Of a DNA stretch of 64,000 bases, positions 43,046 to 52,315 are shown in pieces (within the stretch, counting starts at the first letter, position 1; each line of letters starts with the position of its first letter). The DNA is from Paenibacillus sp. YN15. Lineage in GTDB: Bacteria > Bacillota > Bacilli > Paenibacillales > NBRC-103111. The notes below the pieces were generated by a model, which made no database searches, was not told where the DNA came from, and saw only the letters and a list, made by a program, of their open reading frames with translations. Position numbers and translations under genes: made by a program. The stretch lies in assembly GCF_003285005.1 (NCBI RefSeq), contig NZ_QMFA01000016.1, positions 255 to 64,254 of the forward strand, given 5' to 3'.

Positions 43046-44612
43046 GTGCGCCCGGCATGGGCGATAACTAGGCGGTGCAAGTCCGCTACAGGCTTGGCAG
43101 TAGGAACTGTTAGCTGAAGGCAAGGGTGTCCGTCGCGAGGCGGAATCTGAAGGAAGCCGGAGGCAAACCCTCGGTCTGACGAACAGAAATCACATACAAG
43201 GCATGGGGAGACGGACGAGCTTGCTATACAAAGCAAAGTCCAATACTGCCCGAATCTCCACCATGTAGATGTGGCAGATAGATGAGGGGAAAGTTATCGC
43301 TCTTACCCGGGGAGATCTCACAGACGTGGAGTAGGGAAAAAAATCCGAAACATGGAGTAAAGCTTGCTGTGAGAAGTCAGCAGAGGCCATACTACCGAAT
43401 TTTTTTTTTCGGGAAGGGCCGAACAATCGTAAGTCTTGAGTAGGTACAGGAAGGAGAACCGGCGTGTTGAAAGCAGAATACCGAAAGGGCTGCCCTCAAA
43501 GGGATAGTGTGGATCGCGTTGAGAATGCGGGAGCGCGGAGTGCCGGAGCTCGGGAAAGTAGAGAAAGAGACGGTGCAGACGACCTGCTTGAAAAGATACT
43601 AAGCAGAGACAACCTGAATAGAGCTTACAAGCAGGTCAAAAGCAACCATGGAGCACCAGGCATCGATGGAATGACTGTCGAGGCAGCACTACCGTGGCTG
43701 CGAAAGAACAGAGACGAACTTTTGCAAGGTATCCGGGAGGACAGATACAAGCCAAGCCCGGTGCGGCGCAAAGAGATTTCCAAACCAGATGGAAGCGGAG
43801 TGAGAAAACTCGGCATCCCGACAGTCGTAGACCGCGTCATCCAACAAGCGATTGCCCAACAACTGCAACCGTTGTTCGAGCCGCTCTTCTCAGAGGGCAG
43901 CTATGGCTACCGTCCGAAGCGGAGCGCGCAACAGGCGATCCGGAAAGTGAAAGTCTATGCGGAGCGGGGGTACAGCCATGCGGTGGAAATCGACCTCTCG
44001 AAGTACTTTGACACGCTGAACCACGAATTGCTGATGAACCTTCTCCGTAAACAAATCCAAGACAAGCGCGTGACCGAGTTGATAAAGAAATATCTGAAAA
44101 GCGGGGCCATGGAAAACGGAGTTCGCCGGGAAACCGAGGAAGGTGCGCCTCAAGGAGGCCCCTTATCGCCCCTGTTGGCGAACATCTATCTGAACGAATT
44201 CGATCAGGAGATGGAAAGGCGAGGCGTCATCGTCATCCGCTATGCAGACGACATCGTCGTGCTGGCGAAAAGCAAACGGGCAGCAACGCGACTTCTAGAA
44301 TCCAGCCGAAAATACCTAGAGAACAAGCTAAGACTACAAAGGTGCAAAACCTACGAAAATTAGGGATACCGGAGTGGCAGGCGTACCAATGGGGAAATAC
44401 AAGGTTGGGCTACTGGCGCATTGCCGGAAGCGCAGTGCTAAATCGCTCTGTAACAAACGAGAAGCTCGCACAGGCAGGGTATTATGACTTCCCCGCCCGG
44501 TACGAGCATCTTCGTAACGTGCACTCAAACGATTGAACCGCCGTATACCGAACGGTACGTACGGTAGTGTGAGAGGTCGGCTACTCAACTAATGGGTAGC
44601 CTCCTACTCGAT
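43046..44612 (+). mobile_element. Group II intron, internally deleted
   Basis: The 5' end GTGCGCCC (43046) opens a typical bacterial group II ribozyme. Domain V is visible at about 44534-44575, domain VI follows, and the 3' end CTACTCGAT falls at about 44612. Domain IV holds a reverse transcriptase gene missing about 100 codons. It sits just after a terminator hairpin, a known preference of some bacterial introns. Total length is about 1.57 kb, shorter than the 1.8-1.9 kb usual for such introns. It is probably immobile. Confidence 0.82.
43464..44536 (+). pseudogene. ltrA: Group II intron reverse transcriptase/maturase, broken
   Basis: The first 299 codons (from GTG 43464, AAGGAG upstream) carry RT blocks including A-P-G-I-D-G-M, G-S-Y-G-Y-R-P-K-R-S-A and the catalytic Y-A-D-D. 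The frame stops at 44363. The last 64 or so residues continue in another frame (44342-44536) with L-G-I-P-E-W-Q-A-Y-Q-W-G-N-T-R, the usual C terminus. The thumb and X (maturase) region between them, about 100 residues, is gone. The deletion also shifts frame, so no working maturase can be made. Confidence 0.85.
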
Positions 44613-44756
44613 CGGCGACAGCGGATTTCGATTTCGTGGACAAAGAGTCCAAACAGGCAATCCAGCTAAGCATACTATGAGATATCTCTGGAGGTTATTT
44701 ACTATTTTGATAGGATGTGAGTGTGGCCACGCTGCATCCAACAGGAGGTATGGAAA

Positions 44757-45245
44757 ATGGCATGGGGAGACCCTATTCAAAATTTATCTGGTCTAAGTGA
44801 GTTTGATCCGCTGGATGTAGTAGACATTATGGCGCGATTGATCTATTCTGAAGCCCGCGGGGAATCGACGGAAGGCAAGGTAGGAGTAAGAAAGGTTCTC
44901 GACAATCGGTATGATCATCCAGCACGTGATTCCGAGTTTGGTGGAGACACTTATAAGGAAATTATGCTTAAGCCATATGCCTTTGAAGGTTTAACTACAA
45001 TCAGTGCCAGGGAACCGGATACAAATTCCACAGCATGGGATGATTGCGTTAGTGTGACATTAGGAACTTTGTCTGTTCCCAACCCGATTGGAAATTGCCT
45101 TTGGTTCGTGACAAACTCTTATTTTAACAACAACGTGATTCAATCTGGCGGCGAGGAATACTGGAATTTCGGAGCAGGCAACAAAAAAATTGTTGAAAAA
45201 GTGATCGTAGACAATCAAACCTTTTTCCGTGTAGAAGGCTATTAA
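44757..45245 (+). CDS. SleB/CwlJ-type cell wall hydrolase
   Basis: A 162-residue Hydrolase_2 domain protein. The catalytic glutamate lies in R-L-I-Y-S-E-A-R-G-E-S near residue 30, followed by K-V-G-V-R-K-V-L-D-N-R and P-N-P-I-G-N-C-L-W-F. Such enzymes cut peptidoglycan, often spore cortex. It lacks a signal peptide, as CwlJ does, so it may act inside the developing spore or as a phage-like lysin. ATG at 44757 is 7 bases after AGGAGGT. Confidence 0.8.
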   Translation: MAWGDPIQNLSGLSEFDPLDVVDIMARLIYSEARGESTEGKVGVRKVLDNRYDHPARDSEFGGDTYKEIMLKPYAFEGLTTISAREPDTNSTAWDDCVSVTLGTLSVPNPIGNCLWFVTNSYFNNNVIQSGGEEYWNFGAGNKKIVEKVIVDNQTFFRVEGY

Positions 45246-45256
45246 ACTCATTATGA

Positions 45257-45302
45257 AATGAATCAACGCAGTATCCGATTTTAGGATACTGCGTTGATTC
45301 AT
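45257..45302. terminator. Long bidirectional terminator
   Basis: A near-perfect stem of 19 bp around GATTTTA, ATGAATCAACGCAGTATCC with its reverse complement. It separates the convergent hydrolase and lipoprotein genes and overlaps the end of the latter. Confidence 0.85.
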
Positions 45303-46021
45303 CTGTTTTCAATAAACTGCAACCCTTCGATTTGAAGCTGACCATCTTTGTAACCATACACCGCGTCAACTGCTCCGATAAAATGTCCTGGAGACACTTG
45401 TGCAGAAACCTCGACATAGATAGCTCCACCTTGCATTCGGTATCGAACAATATTCCCAAATGCAACATCATCGAGCCATGAACCGGCGTCAGAATTATTA
45501 TACTCGTAACTATAGTTCTTATTTTTTACGGTAATACTGTAAGTTCTCTTTTCGCCATTAATCAATAGTGAGGTCTGAACATATTTCTTAATTGAATTCT
45601 TTGGGTTATCAACTGGTATTTCAGAAAAATCCATGTTTAAGACATGAAGTTCTGAGGCTCTTATTCCAGTTCCATGGCCCTTAGTCAGCGAAATAACGAT
45701 CTCATCTTCTGAATCGTCATCTACGTTGGCTACCCATAATTCGGGATAAAATGAGGGGCTTGTTACGTTTTCCCATTGGAATGACTTTGTACTCCCGTTT
45801 ATTCTCACTTGGATATCGTGAAATACTCCCGAAGAATTGTCTGGTTTGCCTAGAATTGCAATGGATTTATCTTTACTTTCTGTTATTACAATGTGTTCAT
45901 CAACGCTTGTAATGGCTTGTTGGTGTGGTGTCGTAACATCAGGTTCCAGTTGTGTACAAGCAGTTAAAAATAACAACTGGAAAATCATTAACGTCATTAT
46001 TGTCTTTTTCAAAAGCATCAC
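45299..46021 (-). CDS. Secreted lipoprotein, paralogue of the unit 3 gene
   Basis: A 240-residue lipoprotein with lipobox L-F-L-T-A-C. It contains V-D-D-D-S-E-D-E-I-V-I-S-L-T-K-G-H-G-T-G and F-G-N-I-V-R-Y, matching the same positions in the gene at 41832-42665, and ends with the shared pattern G-A-V-D-A-V-Y-G-Y-K-D-G-Q. The two are clearly related but diverged, and this one is more AT-rich. The acidic Asp/Glu loop may bind calcium. Function unknown. ATG at 46021 or 46018 is possible. Confidence 0.72.
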   Translation of the reverse strand: MMLLKKTIMTLMIFQLLFLTACTQLEPDVTTPHQQAITSVDEHIVITESKDKSIAILGKPDNSSGVFHDIQVRINGSTKSFQWENVTSPSFYPELWVANVDDDSEDEIVISLTKGHGTGIRASELHVLNMDFSEIPVDNPKNSIKKYVQTSLLINGEKRTYSITVKNKNYSYEYNNSDAGSWLDDVAFGNIVRYRMQGGAIYVEVSAQVSPGHFIGAVDAVYGYKDGQLQIEGLQFIENR

Positions 46022-46210
46022 TCCTTGGCTGAATTATACCTCATTCCGAGGTAATTTCCAATTTTTGAACAAGGGGCGCTTAGGCCGGATAGTCCATGTT
46101 CCCCCATAAATCCTCCGGAAAATGGGACTACATCCGTCATATCCTTGAGATCAGGCCATTATACATTATTTCACGGACCAGCCAAAACTGGCGTGGCAAT
46201 CAATAACCAG

Positions 46211-47020
46211 TTAAAAAGTGACCCTTAACATTGGCAGTAACTTCCCCTTGATTTGATCTTTTTTAATAAATCCCAAAATACGACTATACATACTGTGAGA
46301 GCGATTATCTCCAAGCACAAAATATGAATTATCCGGTACTCTCTTTTGAAATGTCACTTCCTCCAGACCAAAATCATTCGTTCCTGTACTTAAAAAATTC
46401 TCACTACATTCTTCACCATCAATGTAAAGTTGGTCTTCTCTGTACGCTTGCATGCCGGTCTTTTCATCGATTCCCACGAGCGCCACGTCGTCGGGAAGAT
46501 CGGCGTGATACAGCCCAACAATGTCGTTCACCTTTTCCCGGAAGTGAGGGTCTTTGCTATGCAACCACAGGGTATGCTGATGGGGCTTGAGGGCGTGATC
46601 GTTCAAGATGCGCCAGACCGTGGAGCGGCTCATGGTCGCCCCTTCAACCGCCTCCGGGAGAACCTGAATCAAGGTGTCATAGGTCCAAAACGTTTGCTCT
46701 GGCCGATCATAGTGAGCGGGCTGATCACACGCCACGGCAATGACCTCGCAACGTAAGGCTTCGTCATAGGTCAACGGGGCACCCGGTCGCGGTGCATCCT
46801 CCAAACCCTCTACACGATCTTCAAGGAAACGGCGATGCCATTTCCGAACGGTTTTGGTGCTCACCTGTTGCTCTCGGGCTACCTGAGCCTGATGCTTGCG
46901 TTGTACCGCGAGTCCCCAAATGATGGAGGCCCGCTCCTTCATGCGGTACTCGGTTTTACGGCCATTTTTCATCTTTTTGATGCGTTTGTGTTCTTTGGTC
47001 GTCAGTCGAATCGTTTCCAT
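46211..47020 (-). pseudogene. IS630-family transposase fused to a signal peptidase I tail
   Basis: One open frame of 269 codons made of two unrelated parts. Residues about 1-193 are the N-terminal half of an IS630-type transposase: a helix-turn-helix (V-A-R-E-Q-Q-V-S-T-K-T-V-R-K-W-H-R-R), then the start of the DDE domain ending near G-I-D-E-K-T-G-M-Q-A-Y. From about residue 195 it is the end of a type I signal peptidase: Y-I-D-G-E, V-P-D-N-S-Y-F-V-L-G-D-N-R, G-F-I-K-K-D-Q-I-K-G-K. Both catalytic regions are incomplete, so neither activity is expected. Confidence 0.8.
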
Positions 47021-47220
47021 CGGGATTCACCGCCCTGTTCCTTTTCTGGGTTTTTACCCGAAAAAGACCATAACGCAATAGAGTGGTTTAATGGGGAACG
47101 AATTTACGAGACGTTGTACTAGTTCTATCATGCCATCCACATTCCAAAATTGTCCATAGGTACATATTACTTCTTGCTTCAACAATTTGTTAACAATTGA
47201 TGTTATCAGATGGTTTATAT

Positions 47221-47243
47221 TTAGTTTAATTGATTAAACCAAT
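47221..47243. promoter_or_regulatory. Candidate ArsR operator upstream of its own gene
   Basis: It contains the inverted repeat GTTTAAT-TG-ATTAAAC. The 23-base segment recurs with four changes at 47632-47654, upstream of the oxidoreductase gene. A TATATT at 47216-47221 could be the -10 box. Confidence 0.6.
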
Positions 47244-47263
47244 GAACGGAATGGGGGAAGTGT

Positions 47264-47581
47264 ATGAGTCAGGTCGAACATATTCAGAAGCAATTTAAGG
47301 AGTGCATCCCTCTATTGGAAGTGCTGACAGATGAAAACCGTCAAGCCATTATTATGCTGCTGGGACAACACAAATCGGGACTGAATGTCAATACGATAGC
47401 AGAGCATATCAAATTGTCCAGGCCGGCCATTTCCCATCATTTGAAGGTGTTGAAGCAGAATGGCTTCGTTAATTTTGAAAAGAAGAGCGTGGAAAATTAC
47501 TATGTGCTGACTCTCCATCAGCCTCTTGAGCAGCTCAAATCATTAATTGCCGCGGTGGAAGCGGAGTGCAGCAGGGTTTGA
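47264..47581 (+). CDS. ArsR family transcriptional regulator
   Basis: A 105-residue winged-helix regulator. The recognition region is L-S-R-P-A-I-S-H-H-L-K-V-L-K-Q-N-G-F-V, with a basic wing after it. No Cys pairs of the metal-sensing type are present, so it probably senses something other than a heavy metal. Shared operator-like sequences before this gene and the next suggest it represses both. Confidence 0.88.
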   Translation: MSQVEHIQKQFKECIPLLEVLTDENRQAIIMLLGQHKSGLNVNTIAEHIKLSRPAISHHLKVLKQNGFVNFEKKSVENYYVLTLHQPLEQLKSLIAAVEAECSRV

Positions 47582-47631
47582 TGACTAACAATAGACATTG
47601 GGGAGGAGTTACAAACCAATTTTTTGTACTA

Positions 47632-47654
47632 TTAGTTCATTTGTTTAAACCAAT
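47632..47654. promoter_or_regulatory. Candidate ArsR operator upstream of the oxidoreductase
   Basis: Closely similar to 47221-47243 and in the same orientation; both run from TTAG to TTAAACCAAT. Confidence 0.6.
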
Positions 47655-47677
47655 AACCATATGGAGAGTGAAGCAAA

Positions 47678-48679
47678 ATGAAGGCTATGATCATTGAGAA
47701 GTACGGGAAGAATACCCCGATAATGATGTCGGAGCTGCCCACCCCTGATATCGGAGAACACGATGTGCTGGTAGAAGTTCATGCCGCCAGTCTAAATCCA
47801 ATCGATTTCAAAATAAAGGAAGGGAAAATGAAATTCCTTTTAAAGTACAAGTTTCCTTTAATTTTGGGAAATGATTTCTCTGGGATTGTAGTTAAGGTAG
47901 GCGACCGAGTAAGTGCATTTAAACCAGGCGATGAGGTGTATGGAAGACCACGCAAGAGCCGTATCGGCACATTGGCGGAATATATTGCTGTACATGAGGA
48001 AGATATTTCGTTAAAGCCGCGGAATCTAACCTTTGAGGAAGCTGCCTCTATACCATTGGTCGGACTTACGACTTACCAAGCCTTTACCGATATTTTGCAT
48101 CTTCAAAGGGGTCAAAAAATTCTGATTCACGCAGGTTCAGGAGGCGTGGGGACGTTTGCCATTCAATTGGCTAAATTAATGGGAGCTTTTGTTGCCACAA
48201 CAGCAAGCGATAAAGGCTATGATTTGGTCAAATCCTTGGGAGCCGATCTGATTATTAATTATAAAAAAGAGAATTTTGAAGAGATGCTTACCGGATATGA
48301 CGCGGTTTATGATACTTTGGGAGGAGCAGCCTTGGAAAAATCATTCCGTATACTGAAGCCAAGCGGACAAATCGTATCCATCTCTGGTCTGCCAAACGCA
48401 AGGTTTGGAAAGGAAGCAAAGTTGGGGTGGATGAAAACGGCGATTTTGTCCATGGTGAGCCGTAAGATCACCGCTCTTGAGAAGAAGAGCCAAACGGGAT
48501 ATCATTTTCTTTTTATGAAACCGAGTGGAGCGCAATTGAAGATTTTAAAGGAATTTATTGAGGCAGGGCACATTAAGCCCATTATTGATAAGGTGTATCC
48601 GTTGAAGGATTCCGGGCAAGCATTCCAGTACCTAGAGGGCGGAGGTGCCAAAGGAAAGGTAATCATTAGAATAAAGTAA
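47678..48679 (+). CDS. NADP-dependent medium-chain oxidoreductase (quinone reductase-like)
   Basis: A 333-residue zinc-independent MDR enzyme. The N-terminal GroES-like domain has N-D-F-S-G-I-V-V-K-V-G. The cofactor domain carries H-A-G-S-G-G-V-G-T-F-A-I-Q near residue 150. It lacks the Cys/His zinc set of alcohol dehydrogenases. It likely reduces quinones or enones with NADPH. It is paired with the ArsR regulator, from which it is separated by 96 bases holding the second operator copy. Confidence 0.88.
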   Translation: MKAMIIEKYGKNTPIMMSELPTPDIGEHDVLVEVHAASLNPIDFKIKEGKMKFLLKYKFPLILGNDFSGIVVKVGDRVSAFKPGDEVYGRPRKSRIGTLAEYIAVHEEDISLKPRNLTFEEAASIPLVGLTTYQAFTDILHLQRGQKILIHAGSGGVGTFAIQLAKLMGAFVATTASDKGYDLVKSLGADLIINYKKENFEEMLTGYDAVYDTLGGAALEKSFRILKPSGQIVSISGLPNARFGKEAKLGWMKTAILSMVSRKITALEKKSQTGYHFLFMKPSGAQLKILKEFIEAGHIKPIIDKVYPLKDSGQAFQYLEGGGAKGKVIIRIK

Positions 48680-48754
48680 TCATCCGAATCGTTCCTTGAA
48701 CGAAATGAGTTTGCGGAGCAGCATCTTCATAGATTGTGAAATTCTCGTGGAAAT

Positions 48755-48800
48755 GGAAGGGCGGCCGCCGGATATGGCGGTGCGTCCTTTTTTTTGGATA
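48755..48800 (+). terminator. Terminator after the oxidoreductase
   Basis: A GC-rich imperfect stem (AAGGGCGGCCGCC with GGCGGTGCGTCCTT) followed by a run of T. Confidence 0.7.
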
Positions 48801-48941
48801 TGAAGCTGCTTGTGACAAGGAGATTTGGCAGCCTGCAAGGACTTTTTAAAAAAGTCGTCATTGCATTGGAATGCCGCATCCCTTACTTATATGATAATGG
48901 GGTATGATTCAACAAAAGCATAATCGGAGGTGCGCACAGCC

Positions 48942-51275
48942 TTGAACCGAATCAAGCGTTGGGGTGCAACAATCATCAGTCTGCGGGTCATATCCGTTGT
49001 ACTTGCATTATCGCTGCTGCCGGTTGTCGGCTTCGGCACGCTTATGTATGTCATGGGAAGCCGGCTGATCGAATCGGAGGTGAACCGTTCCTCCTTTTCG
49101 GCCATGAGCCAGATCAGCAGGCAGGTGGAGGCGGCCGTCAGCCAGATCGAAAGCTTTTCCACCCAGCTGGCCATGCAATCCAATCTGATCGCGCTGATGA
49201 ATACGGGAGCGGAGCCCATTCTCGGCAGTCTGAGCTTAAGCGAAGAGGTCAGGCGGGATTTGACTTCCATCGCCAGCTCTGTAGAGGGCATCGAGTCTGT
49301 GGCCTTTTTGCATCTGCGGCAGCAGGTTATCATCTCCTCCCAGCAGTTCACCAGCCTGGATTCGGGGCAATACAAGGATACCTCCTGGATGCCTTATCTG
49401 GAGGAAGCCCTTGCCGCCAAGAAGCAGAGCTTCTGGATTGCTCCGAGAATCGGCGTCAACCGGCTGGGGCAGGAGGAATCCATGCTGACTTATGTGAGGG
49501 TACTGCCGTTTCTATACTCCGAGGCCAAGGCGGTGCTCCTGGTCAATCTATCCGCCGGGTACATTGGGGATATGTTCGGGCAATTTCCGCTGGAATCCGA
49601 CGGCGCCATGATGCTGTTTAATGAAAACCGGGAGCTGATGATCCGCGGGGGAAGCGCTCCAGAGACGGCCCGGGAGGATGTGGGCAAGCTGCTGTCGGCT
49701 CTTGAGCCGGGACAAGGCAAAAGCGGCACCTACCGCACGGAGCGTTCGGATATGTTCGTGACCTTCCGGCAATCGGACCGCAACGGCTGGACCTACGCCA
49801 TGCTGGTTCCGGTCAAGACGGTCAGCGCCAGCGTCCTGCTGCTGAAGCGGATCACCATTGTCAGCACGGTGCTGTTGTCGGCCCTTGCCCTGATCACGGC
49901 GTATTTCAGCTTCGCCCGTTTTCAAAACGGCATACGCCGGCTGCTGCGCCTGTTCGATCCGTCTCACGAGAGCACCGTTGCGCAAGCGAATGAAAGCGGA
50001 TACTCCGGTCAAATCGCCTATATCGAGCATAACATTTCCCATTTGAAGCGGGAGGTGCTCCAGGTGAAGGCGGCGTGGAAAGAGCAGCTTCCCCTGCTGC
50101 GCGCCCATTATCTCTTATCCTCTCTTGTCGGCAACAGGAATTCCGTCAGCCGTTTGGCCGAGCTGTACAGCAGTGAGTTTCATCTGTTCGGGCTGTCGAA
50201 GTTTGCAGTTATTTCCCTGGAGATGGACGTCCTTGATGACAAGGGACGGTTTGCCGAGCAGGATAAACCGTTGTTTCTATTTGCCGCCGCGAATATCGTC
50301 AACGAGCTGTTTGAGGAGCAATGCCATGTGGAGACCCTGATTACCCACGACCACACCGTTGTCATCTTCAACCTGCCGGAGCATTATGGCAACCCGGAGC
50401 TTCTGGAGATGGCAGAGATGATCCGGGTCAATGTAAAAACATATTTGCGGCATACCGTTACCTTGGGGATCGGTTCGGTAGTGAACGATTTTCATGAGCT
50501 GTCCCTGTCCTATGCAGAGGCTTTGCGGGCTCTCCGGCTTAATTGGATGAAGCCCGGAGACGCGCTTCTGCCGGGTTTCATGGCGGAGACCGGGATCACC
50601 CGGCTGGTCCGCTATCCGTCCGAAGCGGAGGAGGAAGTGCTGAACGGCCTGCATGACGGCGACAATGCCAGGTCGGAAAAGGCTCTGGGGAGATTTGCGC
50701 AGGAAATTGCCGGATGCTCTCCGCCTTCCCATATGCTCAAGACCTATTATCTGCAGCTGCTTGTTTCGATTATTCGCCTTGCCCAGGAATATGTGGAGGA
50801 CCCCGGGGCTTTGTTTGAGGGCTGGAATCCCTATGATCGTTTCTTCCAGCTGGAGGATCAAGAGGCGATGAATGTCTGGTTCCTCCAGGCGGTATTTCCC
50901 CCGGTGCTGGACCGGATCATGGGCAGCAAGAGCAAGCGGCGGAATGAAGTGGTGCAGATGACCTTCCGCATGGTGGAGGAGCGTTATGCCCAGGATCTGT
51001 CCCTTCAGGCATTGGCGGATGAGCTGCGGATGAATCCTTCTTACGTCAGCCTGATTTTTAAGGAGGAGACGGGGGATACCTTCATCCATTATGTAACAGC
51101 GATTCGCATAACCAAGGCCAAGGAGCTGCTGCGGGATACGGACCTGACGGTGCAGCAGATTGCCCGGGAGGTAGGCTACGGCAACGCCCAGCATCTGATC
51201 CGCGTGTTCAAGAAGCAGGAGGGGCAGACCCCCGGCGAATATCGCTCGGCCGCCCTTTCGAAAGATGATTATTGA
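48942..51275 (+). CDS. AraC family regulator with membrane-anchored sensor domain
   Basis: A protein of about 777 residues. Two transmembrane helices (about 10-32 and 295-318) enclose an extracellular sensor domain resembling dCache. A HAMP-like and a long cytoplasmic linker follow, and the last 100 or so residues are an AraC helix-turn-helix pair (L-S-L-Q-A-L-A-D-E-L-R-M-N-P-S-Y-V-S, then V-Q-Q-I-A-R-E-V-G-Y-G). This Paenibacillus-type regulator senses extracellular sugars and switches on the neighbouring transporter. TTG at 48942 is preferred because GGAGGTG overlaps the GTG at 48930. Confidence 0.88.
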   Translation: MNRIKRWGATIISLRVISVVLALSLLPVVGFGTLMYVMGSRLIESEVNRSSFSAMSQISRQVEAAVSQIESFSTQLAMQSNLIALMNTGAEPILGSLSLSEEVRRDLTSIASSVEGIESVAFLHLRQQVIISSQQFTSLDSGQYKDTSWMPYLEEALAAKKQSFWIAPRIGVNRLGQEESMLTYVRVLPFLYSEAKAVLLVNLSAGYIGDMFGQFPLESDGAMMLFNENRELMIRGGSAPETAREDVGKLLSALEPGQGKSGTYRTERSDMFVTFRQSDRNGWTYAMLVPVKTVSASVLLLKRITIVSTVLLSALALITAYFSFARFQNGIRRLLRLFDPSHESTVAQANESGYSGQIAYIEHNISHLKREVLQVKAAWKEQLPLLRAHYLLSSLVGNRNSVSRLAELYSSEFHLFGLSKFAVISLEMDVLDDKGRFAEQDKPLFLFAAANIVNELFEEQCHVETLITHDHTVVIFNLPEHYGNPELLEMAEMIRVNVKTYLRHTVTLGIGSVVNDFHELSLSYAEALRALRLNWMKPGDALLPGFMAETGITRLVRYPSEAEEEVLNGLHDGDNARSEKALGRFAQEIAGCSPPSHMLKTYYLQLLVSIIRLAQEYVEDPGALFEGWNPYDRFFQLEDQEAMNVWFLQAVFPPVLDRIMGSKSKRRNEVVQMTFRMVEERYAQDLSLQALADELRMNPSYVSLIFKEETGDTFIHYVTAIRITKAKELLRDTDLTVQQIAREVGYGNAQHLIRVFKKQEGQTPGEYRSAALSKDDY

Positions 51276-51342
51276 TGTGGAACCGGCTCCTTCGTATGCT
51301 GAAGTCACCAATTGGCACTATCGCTTACGGAGGTTATGACAT

Positions 51343-52302
51343 ATGGAATCCATTGCATGGACGACGGCTGAACAGGCAAGCCGCCGCCGCGTTCCCGGCT
51401 GGAAACGGCTCCTGCGCAGCTACAGGCTGCACGGCGGACTGATCCTGATGTTTTTGCCGGGTTTCTTGGTCTTTTTGCTGTTTGAATATGTTCCCATTTA
51501 CGGCCTGCTGATCGCTTTTAAGGACTATCAGATGCTGGAGGGGATTTGGGGAAGCGCCTGGGTGGGCTTCGAGCACTTTGAGCGGCTCTTTACGGGAGCG
51601 GGATTTATGGAGGCGCTGCAAAATACGGTGGTCATCTCCCTTCTGAAGCTGGTTATTGTGTTTCCCGCCCCCGTTATTCTGGCGCTGATGCTTAATGAGG
51701 TTCGCCTCGTTTTGCTGCGCAAGGTGATTCAGACCTTGTCCTATCTGCCCCACTTTTTCTCCTGGGTTATCCTAAGCGGCATTCTGTTCAGCTTCCTTGG
51801 CCAGGACGGAGGCTTCAATCAGCTGACCGGCTGGTTCGGCCTGGAGCCTGTAAGCTGGCTGCTGTTCCCCCGCTACTTCTACGGGATTGTTGTAGCATCC
51901 GATATATGGCAGGGAGTGGGCTGGGGGTCCATCGTTTATTTTGCGGCGCTGACCTCCATTGATCCGACTCTGTACGATGCGGCTACGGTAGACGGAGCCA
52001 GCAGGTGGCAGCAAATTTGGAAGATTACGCTGCCCTCCATCATGCCGACAGTTATCATTATGTTCCTCCTGAACATCAGCGGATTTCTGTCTGTGGGCTT
52101 TGACCAGATTTACAATTTGATGACCCCCACCACCTCCAGCGTGGCGGAGATTCTGGATACGTACGTGCTTCGCCGGCTGTTGACGATGGATTATTCCTTG
52201 GGTACAGCGGCAGGTATCTTCAAGTCCTTGGTGGGACTGACACTGGTGCTCACCGCCAACCGGCTTGTGAAGTGGTACGACCGGGATCAGGGGCTATGGT
52301 AG
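51343..52302 (+). CDS. ABC sugar transporter permease, LplB type
   Basis: A 319-residue integral membrane protein with six predicted helices. The cytoplasmic EAA-type loop is A-A-T-V-D-G-A-S-R-W-Q-Q-I-W-K-I-T-L-P. It matches the LplB group that pairs with YtcP-type permeases and imports oligosaccharides in Paenibacillus. The ATP-binding subunit is not encoded here; such systems usually share one MsmX-type ATPase. It lies between the regulator and the second permease on the same strand. Confidence 0.92.
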   Translation: MESIAWTTAEQASRRRVPGWKRLLRSYRLHGGLILMFLPGFLVFLLFEYVPIYGLLIAFKDYQMLEGIWGSAWVGFEHFERLFTGAGFMEALQNTVVISLLKLVIVFPAPVILALMLNEVRLVLLRKVIQTLSYLPHFFSWVILSGILFSFLGQDGGFNQLTGWFGLEPVSWLLFPRYFYGIVVASDIWQGVGWGSIVYFAALTSIDPTLYDAATVDGASRWQQIWKITLPSIMPTVIIMFLLNISGFLSVGFDQIYNLMTPTTSSVAEILDTYVLRRLLTMDYSLGTAAGIFKSLVGLTLVLTANRLVKWYDRDQGLW

Positions 52303-52315
52303 GAGGAGACCGTCG

